Shown: piece by piece, positions 24,523 through 35,757 of the stretch
Numbering within the stretch: position 1 is the stretch's first letter
Layout of the letters: each line of letters begins with the position of its first letter
Source: Bradyrhizobium ottawaense
GTDB taxonomy: Bacteria; Pseudomonadota; Alphaproteobacteria; Rhizobiales; Xanthobacteraceae
DNA length: 64,000 nucleotides
NCBI RefSeq assembly: GCF_002278135.3
Contig: NZ_CP029425.2
Location: 1,712,001-1,776,000, forward strand
Direction of reading: 5' to 3'
The notes under the pieces: model-generated
Databases searched by the model: none
Seen by the model: only the letters and a program-made list of their open reading frames with translations
What the model was told of the DNA's origin: nothing
Made by a program: the position numbers and the translations under genes

Positions 24523-27500
24523 ATGTCGTTCAAGAAGCTCCTGATTGCCAATCGCGGCGAGATTGCCATCCGCATCGCGCGCGCGGCGGCCGACGCCGGC
24601 ATCGCGACCGTCGCGATCCATCCCGCTGATGATGCGCTGTCGCTTCACGTGCGTGTTGCCGACGAAGCGGTCGAAATCCCCGGCCGTGGCGCCAGGGCCT
24701 ATCTCGACATCGATGCGGTGGTGACGGCGGCAAAGAGCGTCGGCTCCGATGCCGTGCATCCCGGCTACGGCTTCCTTAGCGAGAACGCGGCATTCGCCAA
24801 CGCGTGCGCCGATGCAGGACTCACCTTCGTCGGCCCGAAGCCGGCCGCGCTCGAACTGTTCGGCGACAAGGTCGCGGCACGACAACTGGCAAAGCGTTGC
24901 GGCGTGCCGATCATTGCCGGCACCAGCGGGCCGTCCTCGCTGGAGGAGATCACGGCGTTCTTCAGCTCCCTCGGCAGCAATGCTGCGATCGTGATCAAGG
25001 CCATGGCTGGCGGCGGTGGGCGCGGCATGCGCGTCGTCGAGAACGCGGCCGATCTCACGGAGGCCTATGCGCGCTGCCAGTCCGAGGCCAAGGCTGCCTT
25101 CGGCTTCGACGGTGTCTATGCCGAGCGGCTGATCCGGCAGGCGCGCCATATCGAGGTGCAGATCATCGGCGACAAGCACGGCGCGATCTCCCATCTCTGG
25201 GAGCGCGAATGCACCATCCAGCGCCGGCACCAGAAGCTGATCGAGGTGGCGCCGAGCCCCTCGCTGAGCGAGCCCTTGCGCGGCCGAATCATCGAGGCGG
25301 CGAAGCAGCTTGCGACAGCGGCTGCTTACGACAATCTCGGCACCTTCGAGTTCCTGGTCGACGGCACGGCCGAGGACAGCTTTGCCTTCATCGAGGCCAA
25401 TCCGCGGCTTCAGGTCGAGCACACCGTGACGGAGGAGGTACTCGGGCTCGACCTCGTCCGCGCCCAGCTTGCGGTCGCGGCGGGCAGCACACTCGCCTCG
25501 CTTGGCCTTGCGCAGGGATCGATCCCGAAGCCGCGCGGCCATGCCATGCAGCTCCGCGTCAACATGGAGACGCTGGACGCATCAGGCGCGACGCATCCGA
25601 CCGGCGGCGTGCTCGCTGTTTTCGAGCCGCCGTCAGGGCCGGGCGTGCGCGTCGATAGCTTTGGTTACGCCGGCTACAAGACCAGCGCGGCCTTCGACTC
25701 GCTCCTCGCGAAAGTCATCGTGCATACGCCGGGCGAAACCTGGCATGATGTCGTTGCAAAAGCCTCGCGCGCCTTGCGCGAGTTCCGGATCGACGGCGTG
25801 GTCACCAATATCGCCTTCCTGCAGGCGGTGCTGGCGCATCCTGATTTCAGGACCAACCGAATCGCGACCGACTTCATCGATCGCAATATCGCAAAGCTCG
25901 TCGATGCCGCCGACGGTGCGGCCAAGCCGCTCTACTTTGCGCCGACCGAAGGAAGTGGCGTTTACGGCGCGGAGACGCATGTCGCGCAGATCGTGCCTGA
26001 AGGCACGGTGATGGTCGCAGCGCCCTTGCAAGGAACCATCGTCACCATTCAGGTGAAGGAGGGCGAGATCGTGCGCCCCGGCCAGCAGCTCGCCGTGATC
26101 GAGTCCATGAAGATGGAGCATCTCGTGATGGCCGAGCAGGGCGGCCGGGTGACAAAACTCGCCGCCGGCGACGGTGCCACGCTGCTGCATGGCGAGGCGA
26201 TCCTCTATCTGGAGCCGCTCGACGTCGCGGCCGACAGCACGACGGCCGAAGCCGATATCGATCTCGACCACATCCGCCCCGACCTCGCCGAGCTGATCGC
26301 GCGCCAGGCCAACACGCTGGATGCGAATCGCCCCGCCTCGGTCGAGCGCCGCCGCAACACCAATCAGCGCACCGCGCGCGAGAACGTCGCCCAGCTCGTC
26401 GACGAAGGCTCGTTCATGGAATACGGCAGCCTTGCCATCGCGGCGCAGCGCCGCCGCCGCAAGCTCGACGATCTCATCAAGAACACGCCGGCCGACGGTC
26501 TCGTCATGGGCGTCGCCACGGTCAATGGCGAGAAGTTCGGGCCCGAGGGTGCGCGCTGCATCGTCGCGGCCTATGACTACACCGTGCTCGCGGGCACGCA
26601 GGGGCACATGAACCACAAGAAGATCGACCGCATGCTGACCTTGGCGGAAGATTGGCGCGTGCCGCTGGTGTTCTATGCCGAAGGTGGCGGCGGCCGGCCC
26701 GGCGACACTGATCGGCTCGGCATGACCGGTCTCGACGGTCCGTCCTTCGTGCAGTTCGCAAGGCTCTCCGGCCTCGTGCCCGTGATTGGTGTCGTCTCCG
26801 GCTATTGCTTCGCCGGCAACGCCGCGATGCTCGGCTGCTGCGACGTCATCATCGCCACCAAGAACGCTTCGATCGGCATGGGCGGTCCTGCGATGATCGA
26901 GGGCGGCGGCCTCGGCGTCTATCACCCCGCCGAGGTCGGCCCTGTCTCGTTCCAATCGCCGAACGGCGTCATCGACATCCTCGTCGAAGACGAGGAGGAG
27001 GCGACAAGGATCGCGCAAAAATACCTGTCCTATTTCCAGGGCGCGGTGACGGAGTGGGAGGCCGCCGACCAGCGCCTGCTGCGCCGGGCCATCCCCGAGA
27101 ATCGCCTGCGCGTCTACGATATCCGCAGCGTCATCGATCTCGTCGCCGACAAGGATTCCGTTCTGGAGCTGCGCCGCGACTACGGCGTCGGCATGATCAC
27201 CGCGCTGATCCGCATCGAGGGAAAACCGTTCGGCCTGATCGCCAACAATCCGCGTCACCTTGGCGGCGCCATCGATGCCGATGCCGGCGACAAGGCCGCG
27301 CGCTTCCTCCAGCTCTGCGACGCGTTCGATTTGCCCGTCGTCTCGCTCTGCGACACGCCCGGCTTCATGGTCGGCCCGGAAGCGGAGAAGACCGCGATCG
27401 TGCGCCACGTCTCCCGCATGTTCGTCACGGGCGCGAGCCTCACCGTGCCGCTGTTCGGCATCGTGCTGCGCAAGGGGTATGGCCTCGGCGCACAGTCGAT

Positions 27501-27828
27501 GATCGGCGGCGGCTTCCACGCCTCGTTCTTCACCGCGGCCTGGCCGACCGGCGAGTTCGGCGGCATGGGGCTGGAGGGGTACGTCCGCCTCGGCTTCCGC
27601 AAGGAGATGGAAGCCATCGCCGACCCCGAGGAGCGCGAGACCTATTACCGCAACAAGGTCGCCGAGCTCTATGCCAACGGCAAGGCGGTCTCGATCGCCT
27701 CGGTGTTCGAGATCGACAACGTCATCGACCCCGCCGAGACGCGGCGCTGGATCATGGCCGGACTCCGTTCGGTGCCGAAGCCGCCGGCCAGGGCCGGGAA
27801 GAAGCGGCCGTGCATCGATACGTGGTGA
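24523..27828 (+). CDS. Single-chain biotin-dependent acyl-CoA carboxylase (BC-BCCP-CT fusion)
   Basis: About 1,100 residues holding all activities in one chain. Biotin carboxylase spans ~1-450 (KLLIANRGEIAIRIARAA, ATP-grasp GGGGRGMRVV, EANPRLQVEHTVTEE). A biotinyl domain follows with the modified Lys in ESMKMEHLVM (~residue 530), then the carboxyltransferase from ~570 with GHMNHKKIDRML, the oxyanion-type GYCFAGNAAMLGC and CDTPGFMVG. Most acyl-CoA carboxylases are split into two or three subunits. This order resembles the single-chain long-chain acyl-CoA carboxylase described in mycobacteria. Start: an ATG at 24511 directly abuts the ligase stop but lacks a ribosome site; ATG 24523 follows GAGAGAG and is preferred. 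Cotranscribed with the ligase. Confidence 0.9.
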   Translation: MSFKKLLIANRGEIAIRIARAAADAGIATVAIHPADDALSLHVRVADEAVEIPGRGARAYLDIDAVVTAAKSVGSDAVHPGYGFLSENAAFANACADAGLTFVGPKPAALELFGDKVAARQLAKRCGVPIIAGTSGPSSLEEITAFFSSLGSNAAIVIKAMAGGGGRGMRVVENAADLTEAYARCQSEAKAAFGFDGVYAERLIRQARHIEVQIIGDKHGAISHLWERECTIQRRHQKLIEVAPSPSLSEPLRGRIIEAAKQLATAAAYDNLGTFEFLVDGTAEDSFAFIEANPRLQVEHTVTEEVLGLDLVRAQLAVAAGSTLASLGLAQGSIPKPRGHAMQLRVNMETLDASGATHPTGGVLAVFEPPSGPGVRVDSFGYAGYKTSAAFDSLLAKVIVHTPGETWHDVVAKASRALREFRIDGVVTNIAFLQAVLAHPDFRTNRIATDFIDRNIAKLVDAADGAAKPLYFAPTEGSGVYGAETHVAQIVPEGTVMVAAPLQGTIVTIQVKEGEIVRPGQQLAVIESMKMEHLVMAEQGGRVTKLAAGDGATLLHGEAILYLEPLDVAADSTTAEADIDLDHIRPDLAELIARQANTLDANRPASVERRRNTNQRTARENVAQLVDEGSFMEYGSLAIAAQRRRRKLDDLIKNTPADGLVMGVATVNGEKFGPEGARCIVAAYDYTVLAGTQGHMNHKKIDRMLTLAEDWRVPLVFYAEGGGGRPGDTDRLGMTGLDGPSFVQFARLSGLVPVIGVVSGYCFAGNAAMLGCCDVIIATKNASIGMGGPAMIEGGGLGVYHPAEVGPVSFQSPNGVIDILVEDEEEATRIAQKYLSYFQGAVTEWEAADQRLLRRAIPENRLRVYDIRSVIDLVADKDSVLELRRDYGVGMITALIRIEGKPFGLIANNPRHLGGAIDADAGDKAARFLQLCDAFDLPVVSLCDTPGFMVGPEAEKTAIVRHVSRMFVTGASLTVPLFGIVLRKGYGLGAQSMIGGGFHASFFTAAWPTGEFGGMGLEGYVRLGFRKEMEAIADPEERETYYRNKVAELYANGKAVSIASVFEIDNVIDPAETRRWIMAGLRSVPKPPARAGKKRPCIDTW

Positions 27829-27923
27829 GGGCGGTGCAGCAATAGCTGCGTTTCGGTTCCGGATTGACATCCCCGCCTGTGGTGCCAGACTTTGCACAAT
27901 AATACAGGGTGGAGACGTCCGCG

Positions 27924-29786
<1,863 letters not shown>

Positions 29787-29812
29787 CGGTCTCTGTCCCA
29801 GATCACAGACGT

Positions 29813-29936
29813 CGGAGGGTGGGCAAAGGCGCACTTGCGCCGTGCCCACGTCTTCTCGTTTAGGACCTAAGACGTGGGCACGCTTCCGCCTTCGCTCTTC
29901 GAGCTACGGCGGACAAGTCGCTTTGCCCACCCTACG
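29813..29936. repeat. GTAGGGTGGGCAAAG-type palindromic element, copy 1
   Basis: Long inverted repeat with ends GGAGGGTGGGCAAAGGCG and CGCTTTGCCCACCCTACG; the interior holds GTGCCCACGTC and its complement GACGTGGGCAC. Nearly the exact reverse complement of 47981-48105. Non-coding, MITE-like. Confidence 0.75.
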
Positions 29937-29971
29937 ATCTCTGTAGTCGTGGATCGCTTGCGTGGCGCCTC

Positions 29972-30526
29972 TTACGAAAAATCCGTCCAGCTCAGATGCC
30001 GTGAATCGAGGTCGCCGACCGTCACCGTTTCGCGCATCTCATGCGGCGTGTGAAAACTGCTGCGCAGGTACACCAGCGGCGCTGCGGTCGCCAAATGCGA
30101 CACGCCGCGCACTTCGCCGACGAAGATCGAATGCGTCGTCGTCTCGAACTCCTGCGCCAGCACGCAATCGAATGCGGCGACCGCATCCGTCAGCACCGGG
30201 GCGCCGGTCGCGCCGCGCGTCCACTGTCCGAACGCAAAACGGTCGTCGCCGTTGACGCCCTTCTGGCCGCTGAAGGTGAGCGCGAGCAGGGCGTGATCCT
30301 CGTGCAGGAAGTTGATCGCGAAGGCGCCTTCCTCGCGGATGCGCCCATGTGCGCTGGCGTTGCGGTTGACGCAGACGATCAGCGACGGCGGGGAGTCCGA
30401 CAGCGAGCAGGCCGAGGTCACCGTCAATCCCGTGCGCTTGCCGTGCTCGGCGCCGACCGTGACCAGCGCGACGGCGCCGGCACATTGGCGCATCGCCTGC
30501 TTGAAATCCTTTGCGTCCACGCTCAC
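29972..30526 (-). CDS. Flavin reductase family protein (FMN/FAD reductase of a two-component oxygenase)
   Basis: 184 residues with the split-barrel FMN-binding fold: FKQAMRQCAGAVALVTVG, TSACSLSDSPPSLIVCVN and FAINFLHEDH are the family's flavin-contact blocks. It would reduce free FMN with NAD(P)H. It lies 57 nt downstream of an LLM monooxygenase gene on the same strand, the classical partner that consumes FMNH2. The oxygenase substrate is unknown. Confidence 0.9.
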   Translation of the reverse strand: MSVDAKDFKQAMRQCAGAVALVTVGAEHGKRTGLTVTSACSLSDSPPSLIVCVNRNASAHGRIREEGAFAINFLHEDHALLALTFSGQKGVNGDDRFAFGQWTRGATGAPVLTDAVAAFDCVLAQEFETTTHSIFVGEVRGVSHLATAAPLVYLRSSFHTPHEMRETVTVGDLDSRHLSWTDFS

Positions 30527-30583
30527 GCCGAGGCCTCCGAAATGGAAACGGGTGCGGCACGATCGCGCCGCACCCGCTGAGCG

Positions 30584-31681
30584 TCAAGCCGCCTTCTTCG
30601 CGGAGCCGAGATGCGCAAGGCGCGGCATCACCTCGTTCTTCAGCAGCGAGAGCGAGTGATGCCAGGCTTCCGCCTTGTGCTTGTAGTCGAAGCCGAACAC
30701 CAGCAGCACGCCGAAGCCGCCGACCTCGTCGTAGATCTTCTCGATCTTCTCGGCGACGGTCGCGGGCGAGCCGACGATCCAGTTCCGCTTGGCGCAATAT
30801 TCGACGGTGACGTCGCTGTCGGGCACATCAGGGGCGTGCTTGAGATAATCCTTGAAGCCGAAATGGCCGAGCAGCGGCAGGAAATACTCGCCCATCATCC
30901 GGCCCATCATGTCGCCGGTCGAGAGCTTCCAGGCTTCCTCGTCGGTGTCGGCGACGAACACCTCGCGCACCAGACGCCAATCCTGCCGGTTCGGCTTGCG
31001 CCCGGTCTTGGCGGCGCCGATCTCGACGGAGTCCCAGTGGCTCGAGACATAGGCCGGGTTGAGGTTGAGGCTCATCGGGATGAAGCCGCGCTCGCCGGCG
31101 AGCTTCAGCGTGTCCGAGTTCTTCGACAGCCCGGCGACGCCGATCGGCGGGTGCGGCGCCTGCAGCGGCTTGATGTGCGGCTTGAGGAAGTCGAACATCG
31201 TGTCCGGCTTGGTCACCGTCCAGAACTTGCCCTTGTGGGTGAAGGGCGCGGGCTCGGTCCACAGCTTCAGGATGATCTCCAGAGCTTCGCGCGTCATGTC
31301 GCGGTTCTGCCCGCTCATGCCGTCGACGTTGAACATCGCCCAGTCGCTCGGCAGGCCGGAGGCCGCGACGCCGAAATTGAGCCGGCCCTCGGAGAGATGG
31401 TCGAGCATCGCGACGCGGTTGGCGAGCTCGGCCGGATGGTGATAGGGCAGCAGGAATCCGCCCGGGCCGATGCGAAGCTTCTTGGTCTGCATCAGGGCCT
31501 GCGCGATCAGGAGGTCCGGCGTGGGATTGGGTTCCCAGGGCGCGGTGTGGTGCTCGCCGACCCAGGCCTCCTGATAGCCGAGCTCGTCGAGCCAGCGCAT
31601 GACCTGCAGGTCCCAATCGTTCCCTTCCTTCAGGCCGCACTCCGGCGGATGCGAAGGCATCGTGAAATAGCCGATCTCCAT
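30584..31681 (-). CDS. LLM class flavin-dependent monooxygenase
   Basis: 365 residues of the bacterial-luciferase-like TIM barrel: MEIGYFTMPSHPPE at the N-terminus, EAWVGEHHTAPWE, LLPYHHPAELANRVAMLD and GRLNFGVAASG are the conserved blocks. It uses FMNH2 and O2; substrate range includes alkanes, sulfonates, ketones and amines and cannot be predicted. The start at 31681 follows GAGGAAA; an in-frame ATG 12 nt upstream is also possible. Followed by its probable reductase. Divergent from dgoK. Confidence 0.92.
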   Translation of the reverse strand: MEIGYFTMPSHPPECGLKEGNDWDLQVMRWLDELGYQEAWVGEHHTAPWEPNPTPDLLIAQALMQTKKLRIGPGGFLLPYHHPAELANRVAMLDHLSEGRLNFGVAASGLPSDWAMFNVDGMSGQNRDMTREALEIILKLWTEPAPFTHKGKFWTVTKPDTMFDFLKPHIKPLQAPHPPIGVAGLSKNSDTLKLAGERGFIPMSLNLNPAYVSSHWDSVEIGAAKTGRKPNRQDWRLVREVFVADTDEEAWKLSTGDMMGRMMGEYFLPLLGHFGFKDYLKHAPDVPDSDVTVEYCAKRNWIVGSPATVAEKIEKIYDEVGGFGVLLVFGFDYKHKAEAWHHSLSLLKNEVMPRLAHLGSAKKAA

Positions 31682-31919
31682 GGGTTTCCTCATCTGATGT
31701 TGACGCGTCTTGTCGCGCGTTGACGGAGTTGAGCAACGAAGCTTCAGCAAGCGCTGTGCCAGCGGTTTAGCAAGCGCTGTGCCAGCACGGTTGAGCCTCG
31801 AATTGCGGAGAAAGGGCTGGTTTGCCCGCACAATAGCCGGTATCCCGGCGGTAGACCCGCAAGACGTCGTCTCATTGTCGCGAGACGGCGTCCCGGCCGT
31901 GAGACGAGGACAGTTTCGA

Positions 31920-32846
31920 ATGACCGAACCCGCTTATGTCGCGGTGGACTGGGGCACCAGCAGTTTCCGGTTGTGGCTGGTCGATCGTGCCGGCCAGGTG
32001 CTGACCGAGCGCCGCAGCGGCGAGGGCATGCTGGCGGCGGCGAAGGCAGGCTTTCCCGCCGTGCTGCGATCGCATCTTGCGGCGATCGAAGCGCCGGATC
32101 ATCTGCCGGTTCTGGTCTGCGGCATGGCCGGTGCCAAGACTGGCTGGGTCGAAGCCGGCTATGTCGACACGCCGGCGCCGCTCTCGGCCGTCCTGAAACA
32201 GGCCGTGCGCGTCCCCGGCGAAGCGCGCGACATCCGCATCCTGCCGGGCATCGCGCAGCGCGATGCAGCCGCGCCGGACGTCATGCGCGGCGAGGAAACG
32301 CAGCTGCTCGGCGCGCTCGGCCTCGATGCCGCGGGCGAGGCGCTGGTCTGCATGCCCGGCACGCATTCGAAATGGGTGCGCGTGAGGGACGGCGTGGTCG
32401 AACGCTTCTCCACCTTCATGACCGGCGAGCTCTTCAGCGTCGTCTCGCGCGAGACCATCCTGTCGCTCGCGGTCGCCGGCGCCGACGAGGCCGAGGATGT
32501 CGCGAGCTTCAAGGCGGCGGTGAAGGCCGCCTATGAGGCGCCGGCCTTCGCCGCCAATCTCTTGTTCGGCGCGCGGTCGCGCCAGCTTCTGTTCGGCGGC
32601 ACGCCGGCCGCGGCGCGCGAGACGCTGTCGGGGACGTTGATCGGCGTCGAGCTGGCGGCGGGGCTTTCGGGCCTCGTGCCGCAAGCGGGCGTCAAGCTGA
32701 TCGCCTCGGGGCGGCTTGCGATGCTGTACCGGCTGGCGTTTGAGGCGCTGTCGGTCAACGCTGATACGGTCGATGCGGATGAAGCCGTCCGCCGTGGCCT
32801 TTCGATGGCAGCTGCCGCGATCTGGACGAAATCAGAGGATCTTTGA
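31920..32846 (+). CDS. dgoK: 2-dehydro-3-deoxygalactonokinase
   Basis: 308 residues. The phosphate-binding N-terminus VAVDWGTSSFRLWLVD, RSGEGML and the CMPGTHSKWV segment are typical of DgoK. It phosphorylates 2-keto-3-deoxygalactonate in the De Ley-Doudoroff galactose pathway. The aldolase gene follows after one nt between TGA and ATG, a translationally coupled pair. The dehydratase (DgoD), dehydrogenase and a transporter are not in the window. Confidence 0.92.
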   Translation: MTEPAYVAVDWGTSSFRLWLVDRAGQVLTERRSGEGMLAAAKAGFPAVLRSHLAAIEAPDHLPVLVCGMAGAKTGWVEAGYVDTPAPLSAVLKQAVRVPGEARDIRILPGIAQRDAAAPDVMRGEETQLLGALGLDAAGEALVCMPGTHSKWVRVRDGVVERFSTFMTGELFSVVSRETILSLAVAGADEAEDVASFKAAVKAAYEAPAFAANLLFGARSRQLLFGGTPAAARETLSGTLIGVELAAGLSGLVPQAGVKLIASGRLAMLYRLAFEALSVNADTVDADEAVRRGLSMAAAAIWTKSEDL

Positions 32847-32847
32847 G

Positions 32848-33480
32848 ATGAGCGTTCCCTTTCCGCCGATGAAGCGGCCGCTGGTTGCGATCCTGCGTGG
32901 CGTCAAGCCCGAGGAGACCGAGGCGATCGTCGCCGTGCTGATCGAAGCCGGCATGACCGCGATCGAGATCCCCCTGAACTCGCCCGATCCGTTCCGCTCC
33001 ATTGCAACGGCGGTGAAGCAGGCACCTCCGGGCGTGCTGATCGGCGCCGGCACGGTGCTGGCGACCGCGGATGTCGATCGTCTCAACGACGCCGGCGGCA
33101 GGCTGATGGTCTCGCCGAATGTGGACACGCAGGTGCTCGTGCGTGCGCATCAGTACGCCATGGTCACGCTACCCGGCGTGTTCTCGCCGACCGAGGCGCT
33201 GCTTGCCGCGCGCTCCGGCGCATCGGGCCTGAAATTCTTTCCGGCCAGCGTGCTAGGTGCCTCCGGCATTGCCGCGATCCGCGCCGTGCTGCCATCAGGC
33301 GTCATGATCGCGGCCGTCGGCGGCGTCTCCGATCAGAATTTTGCCGAGTACATCAAGGGCGGCGTCACCGCCTTCGGGCTCGGCTCCAGCCTCTACAAGC
33401 CCGGCATGAGCGTCGCCGACGTCGCCGCGCGCGCGAAGGCGACGATCGCGGCTTACGATCGGGCAATTCAGAAAGATTGA
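32848..33480 (+). CDS. dgoA: 2-dehydro-3-deoxy-6-phosphogalactonate aldolase
   Basis: 210 residues, a class I KDPG/KDPGal aldolase: RPLVAILRGVKPEE with the catalytic Glu region, IGAGTV, and the Schiff-base Lys in GLKFFPAS. It splits KDPGal to pyruvate and glyceraldehyde-3-phosphate. Pairing with dgoK decides KDPGal rather than KDPG. The pyruvate-using enzyme encoded next (33592) may share the flux. Confidence 0.93.
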   Translation: MSVPFPPMKRPLVAILRGVKPEETEAIVAVLIEAGMTAIEIPLNSPDPFRSIATAVKQAPPGVLIGAGTVLATADVDRLNDAGGRLMVSPNVDTQVLVRAHQYAMVTLPGVFSPTEALLAARSGASGLKFFPASVLGASGIAAIRAVLPSGVMIAAVGGVSDQNFAEYIKGGVTAFGLGSSLYKPGMSVADVAARAKATIAAYDRAIQKD

Positions 33481-33591
33481 ACGGACAATAACTAGCCGTG
33501 ATCCTGACATAGCCTATTGTGCCACCACATGGAGTCGCGATGCTGATATTTGCGCATCGTGTGATGTGACTGGCTGAATCAGGAGACCGAC

Positions 33592-35328
33592 ATGGCGATC
33601 AACAACGTGGCCGATCTGTTCGTGGCAACGCTCGAGCAGGCCGGCGTCAAGCGCATCTACGGCATCGTCGGCGACAGCCTGAACGCCCTGACCGAGGCGC
33701 TGCGCCGCCGCGGCACCATCGAATGGATCCATGTCCGCCACGAGGAGGTCGCCGCGTTCGCCGCCGCCGGCGAAGCCGAGATGACCGGAAGCCTTGCGGT
33801 GTGCGCGGGCTCCTGCGGCCCCGGCAATCTGCATCTGATCAACGGCCTGTTCGACGCACATCGCAGCCGCGTTCCCGTGCTGGCGATCGCGGCGCAGATC
33901 CCGACCGCCGAGATCGGCGGTGGCTATTTCCAGGAGACCCATCCGCAGAACCTGTTCCGCGAATGCAGCCATTATTGCGAGCTGGTGTCCGACCCGAGCC
34001 AGCTTCCTTACGTGCTGGAGAATGCCATCCGTGCGGCGGTGGGCCTGCGCGGTGTCGCCGTCGTCGCCATGCCCGGCGACGTCGCGTTCCGCAGCCCGCC
34101 CAAGCGCGCGCTGTCGACCACGCGCGGACTCGCGCTGTCGGCGCCCCATGTGGTGCCGCAGGCGAATGAGCTGAAGGCGCTCGCCGATCTCCTCAACGGC
34201 ACCGAGCGCGTCACCCTGTTCTGCGGTCGCGGCTGCGCCGGCGCGCATGCGCCCTTGATGCAGCTGGCCGAAGCGCTGAAGAGCCCGATCGTGCATGCGC
34301 TCGGTGGCAAGGAGCACGTCGAATACGACAACCCCTATGACGTCGGCATGACCGGCTTCATCGGCTTCTCCTCGGGCTATGCCGCCATGCACGCCTGCGA
34401 CGCGCTGGTGATGCTCGGCACCGATTTTCCCTACAAGCAATTCTTTCCGACCGATGCGAAGGTCGCGCAGATCGACATCCGCCCGGAAAATCTGGGACGG
34501 CGCTGCAAGATCGATCTCGGCCTCGTCGGCGACGTCAAGTTGACCATCGAAGCGCTGCTGCCGCTGCTGAAAGCGAAGACGCAGCGCAAGCATCTCGACG
34601 ACGCCGTCGCGCACTACAAGAAGGCGCGCGAGGGTTTGGACTCGCTCGCCAAGGGCACGCCGGGCAGCAAGCCGATCCACCCGCAATATCTCGCAAAGAT
34701 CATCAGCGATCATGCCTCCGACGATGCGGTCTTCACCGCCGATGTCGGCACACCCACGGTGTGGGCCGCGCGCTATCTCGACATGAACGGCCGCCGCCGG
34801 TTGATCGGCTCCTTCGTGCACGGCTCGATGGCCAACGCGATGCCGCAGGCGATCGGTGCGCAGGCCGCCCAGCCGGGCCGCCAGGTCATCTCGCTCTCCG
34901 GCGACGGCGGCTTCACCATGATGATGGGCGATCTGATCACGCTGACGCAAGAGAAGCTGCCGGTGAAGGTCGTGATCTTCAACAACGGCGTGCTCGGCTT
35001 CGTCGCGCTGGAGATGAAGGCGGCAGGTTTCGTCGACACTAATGTCGACCTGGAGAATCCCGATTTCGCGGCGATGGCGCGCGCAATGGGCATCTTTGCC
35101 AAACGCGTCGAGGATCCCGGCGAGCTCCCCGGTGCGGTCAAGGAGATGCTCGCCCATGACGGCCCGGCCCTGCTCGACGTCGTCACCGCCAAGCAGGAGC
35201 TGTCGATGCCGCCGACCATCACCACCGAGCAGGTCAAGGGGTTCAGCCTCTGGGTCCTGCGCGCGGTGATGAACGGCCGCGGTGACGAGGTGCTTGATCT
35301 TGCGAAGACGAATTTGTTGCCGCGTTAG
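33592..35328 (+). CDS. poxB: Thiamine-pyrophosphate enzyme, pyruvate dehydrogenase (quinone)/pyruvate oxidase-like
   Basis: 578 residues with the three-domain ThDP fold: an N-terminal PYR domain with the catalytic Glu in [12 protein letters not shown], a central FAD/nucleotide domain, and a C-terminal PP domain with the ThDP-Mg motif [12 protein letters not shown]...FNNG. The overall pattern and size match ubiquinone-dependent pyruvate dehydrogenase that makes acetate and CO2 at the membrane. The family also contains acetolactate synthase and oxalyl-CoA decarboxylase, so the substrate is probable, not certain. It follows dgoKA by 111 nt. Confidence 0.82.
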   Translation: MAINNVADLFVATLEQAGVKRIYGIVGDSLNALTEALRRRGTIEWIHVRHEEVAAFAAAGEAEMTGSLAVCAGSCGPGNLHLINGLFDAHRSRVPVLAIAAQIPTAEIGGGYFQETHPQNLFRECSHYCELVSDPSQLPYVLENAIRAAVGLRGVAVVAMPGDVAFRSPPKRALSTTRGLALSAPHVVPQANELKALADLLNGTERVTLFCGRGCAGAHAPLMQLAEALKSPIVHALGGKEHVEYDNPYDVGMTGFIGFSSGYAAMHACDALVMLGTDFPYKQFFPTDAKVAQIDIRPENLGRRCKIDLGLVGDVKLTIEALLPLLKAKTQRKHLDDAVAHYKKAREGLDSLAKGTPGSKPIHPQYLAKIISDHASDDAVFTADVGTPTVWAARYLDMNGRRRLIGSFVHGSMANAMPQAIGAQAAQPGRQVISLSGDGGFTMMMGDLITLTQEKLPVKVVIFNNGVLGFVALEMKAAGFVDTNVDLENPDFAAMARAMGIFAKRVEDPGELPGAVKEMLAHDGPALLDVVTAKQELSMPPTITTEQVKGFSLWVLRAVMNGRGDEVLDLAKTNLLPR

Positions 35329-35690
35329 CCCCGCTTCACCGAAGGCGCGGGCAGCTGCTCCTGGCGGCGCTGGAAGCGCTGCCAGTGCAGCACGCTGCCG
35401 ATCAGCAGGGCCGGCAGGAAGCCGAGCGCGATCAGGAAATGCGGCAGCTGCGTCGGCGAGACGAAGGCGATGGCGATGTCCGAGATCAGCCAGAGCGCTG
35501 CGAACATCACCGCAAAGTCCGTTCGCGCGCAGCGCAAATAGTAGAACACGGCGGTGATGACGATCGTGGGGCCGATCGCAACGCCGATCATGATCGCGGT
35601 CAGCTCCTTCGGCGTCAACGCGTCGAGCATCATCGCGGCCAGCAGCCAGAGTGCGGCGAACATGGCGACGATGTCGAGCGGATGCCGCAA
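35325..35690 (-). CDS. Small multi-span membrane protein with internal repeat
   Basis: 121 residues, four hydrophobic helices, basic tail ([14 protein letters not shown]). Two halves are related: [14 protein letters not shown] and [14 protein letters not shown] occupy equivalent positions, suggesting an internal duplication. The start appears to be TTG at 35690 with GAGAGG seven nt upstream; an ATG at 35663 is the alternative. Its 3' end overlaps the poxB stop by 4 nt on the opposite strand. Function unknown. Confidence 0.7.
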   Translation of the reverse strand: MRHPLDIVAMFAALWLLAAMMLDALTPKELTAIMIGVAIGPTIVITAVFYYLRCARTDFAVMFAALWLISDIAIAFVSPTQLPHFLIALGFLPALLIGSVLHWQRFQRRQEQLPAPSVKRG

Positions 35691-35757
35691 TTCAATACCT
35701 CTCGCGGGGACGCGCTATCGTTGTGGCCGGAGCTGCGGCCGTCAAGTCAAAATGCGC

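Noticed and set aside
25633..27897. A long minus-strand open frame (~750 codons) opposite the carboxylase
   Set aside because: Its composition is that of an antisense shadow, and the plus strand encodes an unambiguous biotin-dependent carboxylase.
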